A stretch of DNA of 64,000 nt from JACKAL01 sp964400355 (GTDB taxonomy: Bacteria; Bdellovibrionota; Bdellovibrionia; Bdellovibrionales; JAGQZY01). Position numbers and translations under genes: made by a program. A model generated the notes under the pieces. The model made no database searches, was not told the origin of the DNA, and was given only the letters and a program-made list of their open reading frames with translations. Below, one piece after another: positions 53,135-62,508 of this stretch. Position 1 is the first letter of the stretch. Every line of letters begins with the position of its first letter. Location: NCBI GenBank assembly GCA_964400355.1, contig CAYNTO010000018.1, positions 1-64,000 on the forward strand, read 5' to 3'.

Positions 53135-53587
53135 TTACTGTTTTTTAAGGATGATCGTCTCGTTGGCGTCGAGCGGTGAGTACACCTTGATTTTTGTTTT
53201 AGACTGCACTTCGAAAACCGCTTTGTAGCCAAAAACACTGCCGTAGAAAGTGCCGTTGTCATCGCAAATTTTTATAGTGTAGGGGCCGTAGTCAGAGCCA
53301 TCGTAGGAGGCTTTGCCCTTGTAGTTTCCGCTCGCATCTTTGGAGAACACAGCGGTAGCACTGTTGCCGTCTAAAGTTCCGACCCATGTGCCAAACAAAT
53401 TCACCTTTTTTGTAATAGTGGCGATGTTGGCTTTGTCGCTATCGTTGCTAGAGCATTTGGCGGCACGCTGTTCGATATCGCTGATGAGATCCCACGCAAA
53501 GCGCGAGTCCCATTGGGCTTGGGCGGGGCTGATAGGGATGGCAAGAAACATTAAAAGAATTGCGGGAACGCTGAAAACACTCTTCAT
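53135..53587 (-). CDS. Small secreted beta-rich protein
   Basis: 150 residues with signal peptide MKSVFSVPAILLMFLAIPISPAQA. The mature part has one predicted helix (FAWDLISDIEQRA) and then about eight strands (VNLFGTWVGTLDG, GKASYDGSDYGPYTIKICDD, KIKVYSPLDANETI), in the manner of small lipocalin-like domains. No family recognised. Two cysteines (AAKCSS, KICDD) could pair. Confidence 0.65.
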   Translation of the reverse strand: MKSVFSVPAILLMFLAIPISPAQAQWDSRFAWDLISDIEQRAAKCSSNDSDKANIATITKKVNLFGTWVGTLDGNSATAVFSKDASGNYKGKASYDGSDYGPYTIKICDDNGTFYGSVFGYKAVFEVQSKTKIKVYSPLDANETIILKKQ

Positions 53588-53765
53588 GACTACCTCCGTG
53601 TAGCTGATTAGGTTGGTTCCAAAATAGGATCAGCCTAAAATCCAGGTTTGTCAAATTTTAAGCGATTTCGGTGACTTAGCGAAAATTGATGGTGCGTGGC
53701 AGTATATGTTTCTGCGATGACACTTCAGTGACAAAGATCAGTTCGTTTTCACTTATATTGAAAAC

Positions 53766-54629
53766 ATGTTGGCGGGTCTGCAGTTACTCCACAAACGACA
53801 TCCTGAAGCCGGTGATCTGGACAAGATCGCCGAGCATGGCGCCGTATTTCAAACATGTCTGCGTTTGATTCAGCTGCGGTGGGGTGATGAGAATGTTCAA
53901 GTTCCAAGTGGATTTGACTTCCTAACTGGCGAAAAAGCCTACCAATTTTTACTCGAAACTATTTGCGGCCTTCATTCCCCAGTGGTGGGGGAGACCGAGG
54001 TGTTTGGTCAGTTTAAAGCGTTTAAAGCCAAAACGTCGTGGTCCTATCCGCTTCAGGTCGTGATGGACAACCTGATCATCGACACAAAAAAAACACGCGA
54101 TAAGTTTTTAAAAGATTTAGGCGGCCAGTCCTATGGCAGCGTCGTTCGCAAGTATTCCAAAGAATTTCATTCGGTGGCCTTTATTGGTGCCGGCCAATTC
54201 ACCGAGGAACTTTTACCTTGGGTGTACAAAGAGGGTAAAAGTGTTACCGTTCACGCCCGCGATTTGCAAAAAGCGGAAGCTCTTAGAGAGCGCTATCCGC
54301 GCATCTCCGTTGTACAAATTGGCGCCGAACAGATCACGGCCGACATGGTGATTGTTGCCGCACCTCTGAACTCTCAGCGCATTCAGGAGCTGGTCCCTGC
54401 GGCTGTGAAGATGGTTCTCGATCTGCGCGGTGAATGCCGATTGGATGCCTGTTCGCAGTTCTCCCGCTACGTGACTCTCGACCAAGTTTTTCGCATTATC
54501 GAGAGCAATCAAAAACAAATTCATATTTCTAAAGCTCAGGCTCTCGCCGAGATCAGTGATCTCACACTCAAGCGTTCGCTGTTTGAGGTCCTACGCCCCT
54601 TTGGCTGGGACGATATATGCGTTTGGTAA
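53766..54629 (+). CDS. hemA: Glutamyl-tRNA reductase, short divergent form
   Basis: Reduces glutamyl-tRNA to glutamate-1-semialdehyde, the first step of C5 haem synthesis. 287 residues against about 420 in the family. The catalytic Cys is seen as TCLR (Cys31) in place of the usual TCNR; GETEVFGQFKAF matches the conserved GETQILGQ helix; FIGAGQFTEELL is the Rossmann loop. The N-terminal strand before the Cys is shortened and the C-terminal dimerisation domain is missing. The frame is open for 15 codons upstream without a normal start codon. First gene of the haem operon. Confidence 0.8.
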   Translation: MLAGLQLLHKRHPEAGDLDKIAEHGAVFQTCLRLIQLRWGDENVQVPSGFDFLTGEKAYQFLLETICGLHSPVVGETEVFGQFKAFKAKTSWSYPLQVVMDNLIIDTKKTRDKFLKDLGGQSYGSVVRKYSKEFHSVAFIGAGQFTEELLPWVYKEGKSVTVHARDLQKAEALRERYPRISVVQIGAEQITADMVIVAAPLNSQRIQELVPAAVKMVLDLRGECRLDACSQFSRYVTLDQVFRIIESNQKQIHISKAQALAEISDLTLKRSLFEVLRPFGWDDICVW

Positions 54630-56137
54630 TTGCATCGCGAAAAAGTGATCTGGCGCGGATCCAATCCTACGCCGTCGGCGATGCCCTAAAAAAAAAGTTT
54701 CCTGATCTTGAAGTCCGCTACGAATTCCGTGAATCTCTGGGCGACAAAAATTTAAATGATCCGTTGTGGAAAATGCCCGAGAAGGGTGTATTTACCGAGG
54801 ATTTTTACCAAGGTTTAGTGACGGGCAAATGGGACATGGTGGTCCACTCGTGGAAGGATCTCCCGGTGGAAGAGCGCCCCGACACAATGATCGCCGCTAC
54901 CATGAAGCGCGCCGATGTGCGCGACATATTGTTGTTTAAAAAATCGAGCATTGCCTCTCGAGGAGCTGCTAAAAACCTAAAAATTCTTACCTCCTCACCA
55001 CGCCGGGTGTACAACTTGGGCGCCTGCCTCGAGGATCTTTTGCCGTTTGATGCAAAAATCAAATTTGATTCTGTGCGCGGCAACGTGCAAACGCGTGTGC
55101 GTAAACTTTTGGAGAGTGATGCCGATGGTTTGATTCTCGCAAAAGCGGGCCTTGATCGTCTGCTCAGTGCCGATCGCGACGAGTTTTCTGAAACACAAAC
55201 ATTCCTACGCCGGGCTCTCGAGGAGTTGCAGTGGATGGTTCTACCGGTGAGCTTAAACCCCACGGCCGCGGCTCAGGGCGCTCTCGCCATAGAGGTGGGC
55301 CGTTCCCGCCACGATGTGCATAAACTTTTAAATGCCATACACTGCGAATCTACCTTTCGCGCTGTGAGCGCTGAGCGCTCGCACTTGCAAGGTTGGGGCG
55401 GTGGTTGCCATCAAAAAATCGGCGTGAACATTTTACCGCGCGATTACGGAACTGTGTTTATGGCCAGGGGCTTGCGTGATACCGGAGAAATCATCGACGA
55501 AACCACGCTTCTAGAATCGCAAAAAGTGACTGGTACTTTTCAACCTGATGTGAAATCGGCGACATGGTTCGAGCGGCAAACGCTGCCCACACCTGACGCC
55601 TACAAAAAAGCCAATGCACACTGGATTGCACGTGCGGTGGCGCTCCCCTCAGACGTCGCTTTGGATCCTGAAACCAATATTATATGGACGAGCGGGGTTG
55701 AAAGCTGGAAGCGGCTTGCGCGCCGGGGTCAGTGGGTGCATGGAACCAGCGATTCCATGGGCGAGCAGGAAGATCCAGCCATAGCAACCATCGATAAAAC
55801 GGCGCGCCAGTGGGTCAAGTGGACTCATGCCGAAGGTGATCCTTTTGTGCTAGGTTCCCTGATCGGCACCTATAGGCTTGTGCCCAAGACCCAAGTTCCC
55901 AAGCTCGAAGCATCATGGGAGCACTTCTATTGGATGAGCGGGAGCTCCTTTGAGCGCGCTCTCGAAACCTATCCATGGCTTGCGCAAAAAACAAATTGGT
56001 CGGGGCCAGGCAACACCCACAAGCGCCTGCAAAAATTGCTCGATCAGCACGGTGGAAGCGGTCGGGCGCGCATTGCTTTAAATCTCGAGCAGTGGCAGAA
56101 ACAGGACACATCTTACACGGCTCCATCGAGAGGATAA
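54617..56137 (+). CDS. hemC: Porphobilinogen deaminase with C-terminal HemD-like extension
   Basis: Joins four porphobilinogens into hydroxymethylbilane. Residues 1-310 are HemC: MRLVIASRKSDLARIQS, VVHSWKDLPVE, LTSSPRR, SVRGNVQTRVRKL, and the dipyrromethane cofactor Cys264 in GGGCHQKIG. Residues about 330-506 form an added domain (NIIWTSGVESWKRLARR, HFYWMSGSSFERALETYPWL, WSGPGNTHKRLQKLLD) whose order resembles uroporphyrinogen-III synthase (HemD). If so, this is a fusion that gives the next product directly. It overlaps hemA by 13 bases. Confidence 0.88.
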   Translation: MRLVIASRKSDLARIQSYAVGDALKKKFPDLEVRYEFRESLGDKNLNDPLWKMPEKGVFTEDFYQGLVTGKWDMVVHSWKDLPVEERPDTMIAATMKRADVRDILLFKKSSIASRGAAKNLKILTSSPRRVYNLGACLEDLLPFDAKIKFDSVRGNVQTRVRKLLESDADGLILAKAGLDRLLSADRDEFSETQTFLRRALEELQWMVLPVSLNPTAAAQGALAIEVGRSRHDVHKLLNAIHCESTFRAVSAERSHLQGWGGGCHQKIGVNILPRDYGTVFMARGLRDTGEIIDETTLLESQKVTGTFQPDVKSATWFERQTLPTPDAYKKANAHWIARAVALPSDVALDPETNIIWTSGVESWKRLARRGQWVHGTSDSMGEQEDPAIATIDKTARQWVKWTHAEGDPFVLGSLIGTYRLVPKTQVPKLEASWEHFYWMSGSSFERALETYPWLAQKTNWSGPGNTHKRLQKLLDQHGGSGRARIALNLEQWQKQDTSYTAPSRG

Positions 56138-56140
56138 TCT

Positions 56141-57451
56141 ATGACCACACGCTCAGAAGAACTGTTCCGTCGCGCCCAAAATGTAGCTCCTGGTGGAGTT
56201 CATTCGCCAGTGCGTGCATTTAAAAGTGTTGGCGGCACGCCGGTTTTTTTTAAATCTGCAAAAGGCGCGCGGCTGGAGTCCGTAGAGGGAAAATCCTATA
56301 TCGATTTTTGCATGAGCTTTGGGCCACTGCTACTAGGGCATCGCGATCCGGAAGTTCAAGAGGAAGTGTTGCGCATGATTGATACGGCATGGACCTTTGG
56401 GGCGTGCGAGCCGTATTCTCTCGAGCTTGCTGAGTGGATCACAGTGCAAATACCGTGGCTCGAGAAAGTGCGTTTTGTGAGTTCAGGTACGGAAGCAGTG
56501 ATGAGTGCGCTGCGCGTGGCGCGAGCGGCGACTGGTCGCCAAAAAATCTTAAAATTCGAAGGTTGCTACCATGGCCATTCCGATTCACTGTTGGTCAAAG
56601 CGGGAAGTGGCCTTGCGGGCTCGGCCGCAAGCGACAGTGCGGGGGTGTCCGAGCGCGTGGCGGGTGAAACACTAGTGGCGCCCCTCGACGATGTGATTGC
56701 GCTAGAGCGCGTGTTTCAAGAGAACGCCGGGCAAATTGCGGCGGTGATCATTGAGCCGCTACCAGCGAATTTTGGTTTGCTCATTCAAAAAAATGAATTC
56801 TTAAAAAAGATAGAACAACTGTGCAAAGCCAATTCCACGCTTCTTATTTTTGATGAGGTCATCAGTGGATTCCGAGTCGCCATGGGTGGAATGGCAGAAC
56901 TCACTGGCATCACTCCCGATCTGGTTTGCTACGGAAAAATCATGGGCGGTGGATTCCCGGTGGGCTGCTACGGTGGCAAGAAAGATCTCATGAATCTGGT
57001 CGCCCCCAGTGGGCCGGTCTATCAGGCCGGCACTCTGAGTGGCAATCCCGTGGGCATGGTTGCGGGGCTTACCACCCTTAAAAAAGCAAAACGCGAAAAC
57101 GCCTGGAATGCGCTGACAAAAACCACCGAGACGTTCACAAACGAACTGCTCTCTGTCTTTAAACGCCACGACCTCAATATGAATATCGCTCAGTATCCAT
57201 CGCTGTTTTGGATTCACGGCAATACAGACACGGACAAGCCGTCGAGCCTTGAGCAGATCACCAAGGATCATATCGAAACGTTTAAAGAATTATTTCACGC
57301 CTGTTTGGATGACGGAATATATTTGGCCCCGAGCGGTTTTGAAGTGAGTTTTTTATCGTTGGCTCACACGCCAGAGGTGTTGAGCGAGGCCCTGGGCAAA
57401 CTGGATAAAGCCATTGGTAAAGTCAAAAATAAAAAGGCAAAAAGCAGCTGA
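56141..57451 (+). CDS. hemL: Glutamate-1-semialdehyde 2,1-aminomutase
   Basis: PLP enzyme that makes 5-aminolevulinate from glutamate-1-semialdehyde. 436 residues, normal size. Clear signatures: APGGVHSPVRAFKSVGG, the substrate-binding VSSGTEAVMSALRVARAATG, the Asp-containing LLIFDEVISGFRV, and the PLP lysine in YGKIMGGGFPVG. It follows hemC by 3 nt and overlaps the histidine kinase gene by one base. Confidence 0.96.
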   Translation: MTTRSEELFRRAQNVAPGGVHSPVRAFKSVGGTPVFFKSAKGARLESVEGKSYIDFCMSFGPLLLGHRDPEVQEEVLRMIDTAWTFGACEPYSLELAEWITVQIPWLEKVRFVSSGTEAVMSALRVARAATGRQKILKFEGCYHGHSDSLLVKAGSGLAGSAASDSAGVSERVAGETLVAPLDDVIALERVFQENAGQIAAVIIEPLPANFGLLIQKNEFLKKIEQLCKANSTLLIFDEVISGFRVAMGGMAELTGITPDLVCYGKIMGGGFPVGCYGGKKDLMNLVAPSGPVYQAGTLSGNPVGMVAGLTTLKKAKRENAWNALTKTTETFTNELLSVFKRHDLNMNIAQYPSLFWIHGNTDTDKPSSLEQITKDHIETFKELFHACLDDGIYLAPSGFEVSFLSLAHTPEVLSEALGKLDKAIGKVKNKKAKSS

Positions 57452-58308
57452 TGAAAAAGTGGAGTGTGCTCCTGTGGGCCAGTATCGCATGGTTGATCTT
57501 TGTTGTGGCCTTGGCCGCATGGTGGATGATTTTTAGTTTACGTTTGATCTTGCAGCTTCAGGAATACATTGGAGAGGGCAGTCTAAAAAAACAACACGAC
57601 ATGCTTTTAATGGAAGGCAGCGTGCTGATCCTTTTGCTGATCGGTGGCGGGTCCATGCTCATTTACTTTGTTATTCGCGAGAAACACCGCTTCGATCAAG
57701 TCCGTTTATTTTTTACCACCTTCACTCACGACATGAAGACCTCCATCACTCGGCTACTTCTGCAATCGGAGGAACTCACAACAAAAACGTCGCCCGAGGC
57801 AGTGCGCTCGTTTCAAAAAAATATTCTGGGCTTGGAGTTTCAACTTGAAAACAGTTTAACGATGGCGCAGTTTCATCGCCGTCCGGTTCATTTGGAAAAG
57901 GTCGAACTCAAATCCCTGGTGATGCGCCTTCATCAGTATTGGCCCACGATCAAAATCACTTTGAGCGGTTCGGTACCTGTTTACACCGACGCCACGGGTT
58001 TTGAAAGTATTCTCCGCAACGTGATCAGCAATGCCATGATTCATGCTGCGGCAGACGAGTTTAAAATTAAATTAGATGTGGGTACTGATTACACCGTGAC
58101 TGTCACCGACAATGGAAAGCCCACAGACTTTGATTTTAATAAGGCAGGGCACACTATCAATCCCACAGCTGCTGGCACCGGTATTGGGCTTTACCTCATC
58201 CGTCAGTGGTCAGAAAAATTAGGCGGCCGAATTTTATTTTCAAAAGCCGAGAACGGCAGTGTTCAGGTGGAGCTCCATCTGCCACTCCAAAAGGAGCGCG
58301 CTGTATGA
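57451..58308 (+). CDS. Sensor histidine kinase inside the haem operon
   Basis: 285 residues with two membrane helices (about 8-33 and 53-75) around a very short periplasmic loop. The H-box is FTHDMKTSITRLLL, the N-box NVISNAMIHA, and the G-boxes DNGKP and GTGIGLYLI. With almost no external sensor, it probably reads a membrane or intramembrane signal. Translationally coupled to hemL and to its response regulator (ATGA). Its place in the haem operon suggests redox, haem or oxygen sensing; that is inference. Confidence 0.9.
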   Translation: MKKWSVLLWASIAWLIFVVALAAWWMIFSLRLILQLQEYIGEGSLKKQHDMLLMEGSVLILLLIGGGSMLIYFVIREKHRFDQVRLFFTTFTHDMKTSITRLLLQSEELTTKTSPEAVRSFQKNILGLEFQLENSLTMAQFHRRPVHLEKVELKSLVMRLHQYWPTIKITLSGSVPVYTDATGFESILRNVISNAMIHAAADEFKIKLDVGTDYTVTVTDNGKPTDFDFNKAGHTINPTAAGTGIGLYLIRQWSEKLGGRILFSKAENGSVQVELHLPLQKERAV

Positions 58309-58955
58309 GCCGCTCGCTACTGATGATCGAAGACGATTTGGAGCTAGGTGGATCGCTCAAGCGACAGCTCGAGGCGAACGGGTTCGCTGTGCTGTGGGCA
58401 AAGTCTCTCGCCGAGTTTGGTGCTTTACAAACTGCGCCGGTAGTGGCTGCCATTGTGGATTTGAATCTTCCTGATGGTAATGGATTTACGGCGATGGAGC
58501 AGTTAAAAGTGCCCACCATCATTATGACCGCGCTCAATTCTCCAGAAAATCGTTTAAAGGGTGCTCAGGGCGGTGTTTACGACTTTATTCCCAAGCCTTT
58601 TTTGTTTCAGGAGTTGCTAATAAAGCTCAATCGATTGCTCGAGAGCCTCAATGTCACCGTTAAGGCCAATGGTTACACCATCGATTTCACGAGCCGGTCC
58701 GTGGAGAGTGGTAGCGGCGAAATTACGTTTCTTAATGACAAAGAATTTAATATTTTAAAGCTCTTGGTAGAGAAAGCACCGGCGGTGATCAGCCGCGACG
58801 ACATCTTAAATGCACTCAATGAGCCCGAAACGGCGTCTCATCGCACCATCGACAACGTGATTGTGAAGATCCGTCAAATACTGGGCGACGAGGACCACAA
58901 TTACATCAAATCCATTCGCGGCGTTGGCTACCAATGGATGGGAGGACGTGAATGA
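58305..58955 (+). CDS. OmpR-family response regulator
   Basis: 216 residues: receiver domain (about 1-115) with acidic IEDD, phospho-acceptor Asp in AIVDLNLPDG, and switch Thr/Lys (IIMTALNS, IPKPF); then a winged-helix DNA-binding domain (about 125-212) ending HNYIKSIRGVGYQW. Partner of the kinase upstream, overlapping it and hemE by four bases each. May control the haem operon itself. Confidence 0.94.
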   Translation: MSRSLLMIEDDLELGGSLKRQLEANGFAVLWAKSLAEFGALQTAPVVAAIVDLNLPDGNGFTAMEQLKVPTIIMTALNSPENRLKGAQGGVYDFIPKPFLFQELLIKLNRLLESLNVTVKANGYTIDFTSRSVESGSGEITFLNDKEFNILKLLVEKAPAVISRDDILNALNEPETASHRTIDNVIVKIRQILGDEDHNYIKSIRGVGYQWMGGRE

Positions 58956-59965
58956 ATTCGAAATTTCAAAATGCGATCAAAAAGATTCCACAAAACCAGC
59001 CGCCCATTTGGTTCATGCGCCAGGCGGGTCGCTACCATAAGCACTACCAAAACTTACGTTCTAAAAATTCGTTTATCGACCTTTGTAAAAACCCTGTCCT
59101 GGCTTGCGAGGTGGCCCTGGGCCCTGTAGAGGACTTCGATTTTGATTTGGCAATTTTATTTAGTGATTTGTTATTTCCGCTCGAAGTGATGGGGATGGGG
59201 CTTGATTATGTTCCTGGTCCAAAGCTCGATTGGAATCTGTCCTCTCTCGACGATGTCAAAAAACTCAAGACAGGGGATGCCGCACTCGATGGATTGCGTT
59301 TTCAGGAAGAGGCCTGCCGCCTTACACGAAAGCAGCTCCCTAAAGACAAAAGCCTCATTGGTTTTGTGGGTGGACCTTGGACGCTTTTTTCCTACGCCAC
59401 CGTGGGACATCACGAAGTCACAGGGGTTAAAAAGCATTTGCCGTTGTTCGGAGCTTTTAGCGACAAACTGATGCCGCTCCTCATGGAGAATATTCAGCTC
59501 CAGTTGAACGGTGGGGTGGAAGTGGTGATGGTGCTCGACACTTCGACGGGCGATCTATCGCCGCTCGATTTTAAAACCTATGTTCTCCCTTTGTTGAAAT
59601 CCCTTTCGGCGAAGTTTCCCGGAAAGCTCGGGTACTATTCTAAAAACACAAATTGGGAGCACGTGCGTGCGGTTTTTAGCCACACCTCGTTTTCCGGAGT
59701 AGGTGTGGATCATCGTTGGCACTTGCCGGATGTTTTGAACGAAGCGCCGGGTTTTGTGCAGGGGAACTTCGATCAGCAGCTTTTATTTTTACCAACCGCC
59801 GATTATAAAAAGGCGCTGGAGGCATGGGCGATGCTCTTCGTAGAGCTCACTCCCGAGCAGCGTGCCGGTTGGATCTGTGGACTCGGACACGGAATTTTGC
59901 CGCAGACACCGGAAGAGCATGTGCGCTACTTTGTGCAGTACATTCGTGAGGTATTTCCTCAATGA
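58952..59965 (+). CDS. hemE: Uroporphyrinogen decarboxylase
   Basis: Converts uroporphyrinogen III to coproporphyrinogen III by four decarboxylations. 337 residues with PIWFMRQAGRYHKHY, the active-site ILFSDLLFPLEVMG, FVGGPWTLFSYA, and GVDHRWHLPD. Near-normal length. Coupled to the response regulator and hemN by ATGA overlaps. Confidence 0.95.
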   Translation: MNSKFQNAIKKIPQNQPPIWFMRQAGRYHKHYQNLRSKNSFIDLCKNPVLACEVALGPVEDFDFDLAILFSDLLFPLEVMGMGLDYVPGPKLDWNLSSLDDVKKLKTGDAALDGLRFQEEACRLTRKQLPKDKSLIGFVGGPWTLFSYATVGHHEVTGVKKHLPLFGAFSDKLMPLLMENIQLQLNGGVEVVMVLDTSTGDLSPLDFKTYVLPLLKSLSAKFPGKLGYYSKNTNWEHVRAVFSHTSFSGVGVDHRWHLPDVLNEAPGFVQGNFDQQLLFLPTADYKKALEAWAMLFVELTPEQRAGWICGLGHGILPQTPEEHVRYFVQYIREVFPQ

Positions 59966-61305
59966 GTCATCTATTTAATAAGTACGATGTGCCGGCACCG
60001 CGCTACACGAGTTATCCTACGGTGCCATACTGGTCCGACAATCCTACACGGGAGGAGTGGCTGGGTTTTCTTAACAAGAACATGAACGCTCACGATACAT
60101 CGTGGGCCCTGTATGTTCATATACCGTTTTGCGAAACATTGTGTACGTTTTGCGGTTGCAATACTTCGATTACAAAAAATCATCGCCGCGAAGAGCCCTA
60201 TGTGCAACAGCTTCTTAAAGAGTGGAAGGCCTATAAAAAGCACGTGCCGGGATTTACCGCGCGTCCACTCAAGCATTTGCACCTGGGTGGTGGAACTCCT
60301 ACGTTTTTATCCGCTGAAAACCTGAAGCTCTTATTGAGTGAACTTTATAAAGACGTCAACATGGACCACAATGATTTCGAAGGGTCCATCGAAGTGGATC
60401 CCCGCCGTACCACGGTGGATCAGCTCGAGGCATTGCGCGAGATGCACTTTAATAGGATCAGTCTGGGCGTGCAGGATTTTGACAGCGAAGTGCAGCGTCT
60501 GGTCAATCGCACCCAACCGTTTGCGATGACCGAGAAGATCACTAGAGAGGCACGCAGGCTCGGCTACGAGAGTGTGAACTTTGATTTGATTTATGGTCTA
60601 CCCACCCAAGATGAAACGAAAATTCGCAGGATGATCGAACAAACGTGCGAGCTCATGCCTGATCGCATCGCTCTTTATAGTTTAGCTATTGTGCCGTGGA
60701 TAAAGCCTGCGCAAAAGTTATTTAAAGATGAGGATTTGCCAGCGGGGGAAGAGAAACGCAGGCTTTATGAAATTAGCCGCGAGCTCTTGCTTAAAGCGGG
60801 TTATTTGGAAATCGGAATGGATCATTTTGCTCTGCCTTCAGACGGTCTTACAAAAGCCTACCAAAGTAAATCGCTTCACCGAAACTTTATGGGCTATTCG
60901 GACAAGCGCACCGACGTTCTCTTGGGCCTCGGTGTGAGTTCTATTTCCGAAACGCCAGAGTGCTTTCATCAGAATGAAAAAGCACTGCCAGTGTATGAAT
61001 CTTTGGTTGAGCAAGGACTGATTCCCACCCATCGTGGACACAAACTGACGATACAGGATCAAGTCCAGCGCGAACAGATTCTCACCTTTATGACTCAGGG
61101 CCTGGTGGAGTTGCGGGTGGAGCAGGTAGCGACGGTGACTTCCTATCTTCAAGAAATGATCAAAGACGGATTGGTGACAGTCGATGGGACTTCGCTTGAA
61201 ATCACCGAGAGCGGTAAGCCTTTCCTGCGCAATGCGTGTATGGCACTCGATACACGCTTTCGTGAAAAGTCACCCACTGTTCAAGTGTTCTCGAAGGCAT
61301 TATGA
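59962..61305 (+). CDS. hemN: Oxygen-independent coproporphyrinogen-III oxidase
   Basis: Radical-SAM enzyme forming protoporphyrinogen IX without oxygen. 447 residues; the cluster motif is FCETLCTFCGCN (C-x3-C-x2-C-x-C) and HLGGGTPTFLS follows, with the HemN-type C-terminal domain (MDHFALPSDGLTKAY, RNFMGYSDKRTDVLLG). This is true HemN rather than the HemW chaperone, which lacks that extra Cys and tail. Oxygen-independent chemistry suits microaerobic growth. Confidence 0.94.
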   Translation: MSHLFNKYDVPAPRYTSYPTVPYWSDNPTREEWLGFLNKNMNAHDTSWALYVHIPFCETLCTFCGCNTSITKNHRREEPYVQQLLKEWKAYKKHVPGFTARPLKHLHLGGGTPTFLSAENLKLLLSELYKDVNMDHNDFEGSIEVDPRRTTVDQLEALREMHFNRISLGVQDFDSEVQRLVNRTQPFAMTEKITREARRLGYESVNFDLIYGLPTQDETKIRRMIEQTCELMPDRIALYSLAIVPWIKPAQKLFKDEDLPAGEEKRRLYEISRELLLKAGYLEIGMDHFALPSDGLTKAYQSKSLHRNFMGYSDKRTDVLLGLGVSSISETPECFHQNEKALPVYESLVEQGLIPTHRGHKLTIQDQVQREQILTFMTQGLVELRVEQVATVTSYLQEMIKDGLVTVDGTSLEITESGKPFLRNACMALDTRFREKSPTVQVFSKAL

Positions 61306-62486
61306 AGAAGGTCGCCGTTGTCGGAGCGGGCGTTAGTGGATTACTTGCGAGCTACTTTTTAGTAAAAAAGGGCTGCGCGGTGACAGTTTTAGAAAAACTC
61401 CCCTGCGCCGGTGGCAAAATTCAAACCTACAAGACGCCTTACGGAATCGTAGAGTCGGCAGCAAATGCCGTACTCGCGGATGCTCTTGTGGAATCGGTGT
61501 GCGCGGACATCGGTGTGCCTTTGATCGGCACACGGAAGTCCTCAAAGGCACGCTATATTTTTAGTCGCGGCAAGCCGCGCCGATGGCCGCTCGGGTGGCG
61601 CGACACCTTGGCGCTGATTACTTTTTATTTTAAAAAGCCCTGGCGCATGCAGGCGGATCTCAAAAATAAGACTTTGGAAAAGTGGTTGCAGCAATTTGTT
61701 TCTCAAGTGGTGATTGATCGGGTGTTCACTCCAGCCTGCCAGGGTACATTTGGTGTGGGGTGCGAACGATTGAGTGCCAGTCTGGTGATGAATTATTTTT
61801 TCAACAAACGCAAGATGCCCAAAGGAAAACTCAAAGGGTCCGTCAGTGCGCCCGAGGGTATGGGGCAGATCATTGCCGGATTGAGGGAGCATTTAGTCAC
61901 TCAGGGAGTTCGCTTTGAGCAGGCGGAAGTGATGGATGTGAAAGACGTATTGACTCAATTTGATGAAGTCATAATCGCTACGGACATTACGGCAGCCGCT
62001 CAGTTGCTCTCGCACATCAAGGACCACCGCGGACAGGTGCTCGCTGCTGTACCCACTGTAGATCTAGTCAGCATTAACGTATTCTGGGGAAATCTGCACG
62101 CCGCTTATCCCGGCTTTGGAATATTATTTCCGCGAGGGGAAGGAATTACGGCTCTAGGTGTTTTACAGAATTCCTTCATTTTTGAAGGGCGTTCGCACCA
62201 GTCGCTCTCGGAAACGTGGATTTACCGCAAGGAGGATCTTCATATGAACCCCTTAGACACTGTGATCCGCGACAGGCATCAGGTGTTGGGCGACGGGCAG
62301 GAGCTCAAAGCCTCGCGGGTGAACGAATGGCCCAAAGCTTTGCCACTTTATGGATTAGAATTGGAGCGCACCTTAGACAATTTCCCGCCCGGGCATCCGC
62401 GTGTGCATCTTATGGGAAATTATTTAGGAGAGATTGGACTGAATCGTCTGTTTGCGCGCGCCAAACAGCTTGCCGAAGACCTCTAG
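61302..62486 (+). CDS. hemY: Protoporphyrinogen oxidase, FAD-dependent (HemY type)
   Basis: Oxidises protoporphyrinogen IX to protoporphyrin IX. 394 residues; FAD-binding VVGAGVSGLLASYFL with the following VLEKLPCAGGKIQ, then a helical region (KTLEKWLQQFVSQVVIDRVF), and the C-terminal LMGNYLGEIGLNRL. Somewhat short for HemY (about 450-470). Coupled to hemN by ATGA; last haem gene of the operon. Confidence 0.87.
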   Translation: MKKVAVVGAGVSGLLASYFLVKKGCAVTVLEKLPCAGGKIQTYKTPYGIVESAANAVLADALVESVCADIGVPLIGTRKSSKARYIFSRGKPRRWPLGWRDTLALITFYFKKPWRMQADLKNKTLEKWLQQFVSQVVIDRVFTPACQGTFGVGCERLSASLVMNYFFNKRKMPKGKLKGSVSAPEGMGQIIAGLREHLVTQGVRFEQAEVMDVKDVLTQFDEVIIATDITAAAQLLSHIKDHRGQVLAAVPTVDLVSINVFWGNLHAAYPGFGILFPRGEGITALGVLQNSFIFEGRSHQSLSETWIYRKEDLHMNPLDTVIRDRHQVLGDGQELKASRVNEWPKALPLYGLELERTLDNFPPGHPRVHLMGNYLGEIGLNRLFARAKQLAEDL

Positions 62487-62508
62487 AGACAGTATCGTTA
62501 TTAGGAAA

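Noticed and set aside
53686..53868. Upstream ORF overlapping the hemA start
   Set aside because: Different frame from hemA, no ribosome site, no recognisable sequence; hemA-type motifs are in the 53766 frame.
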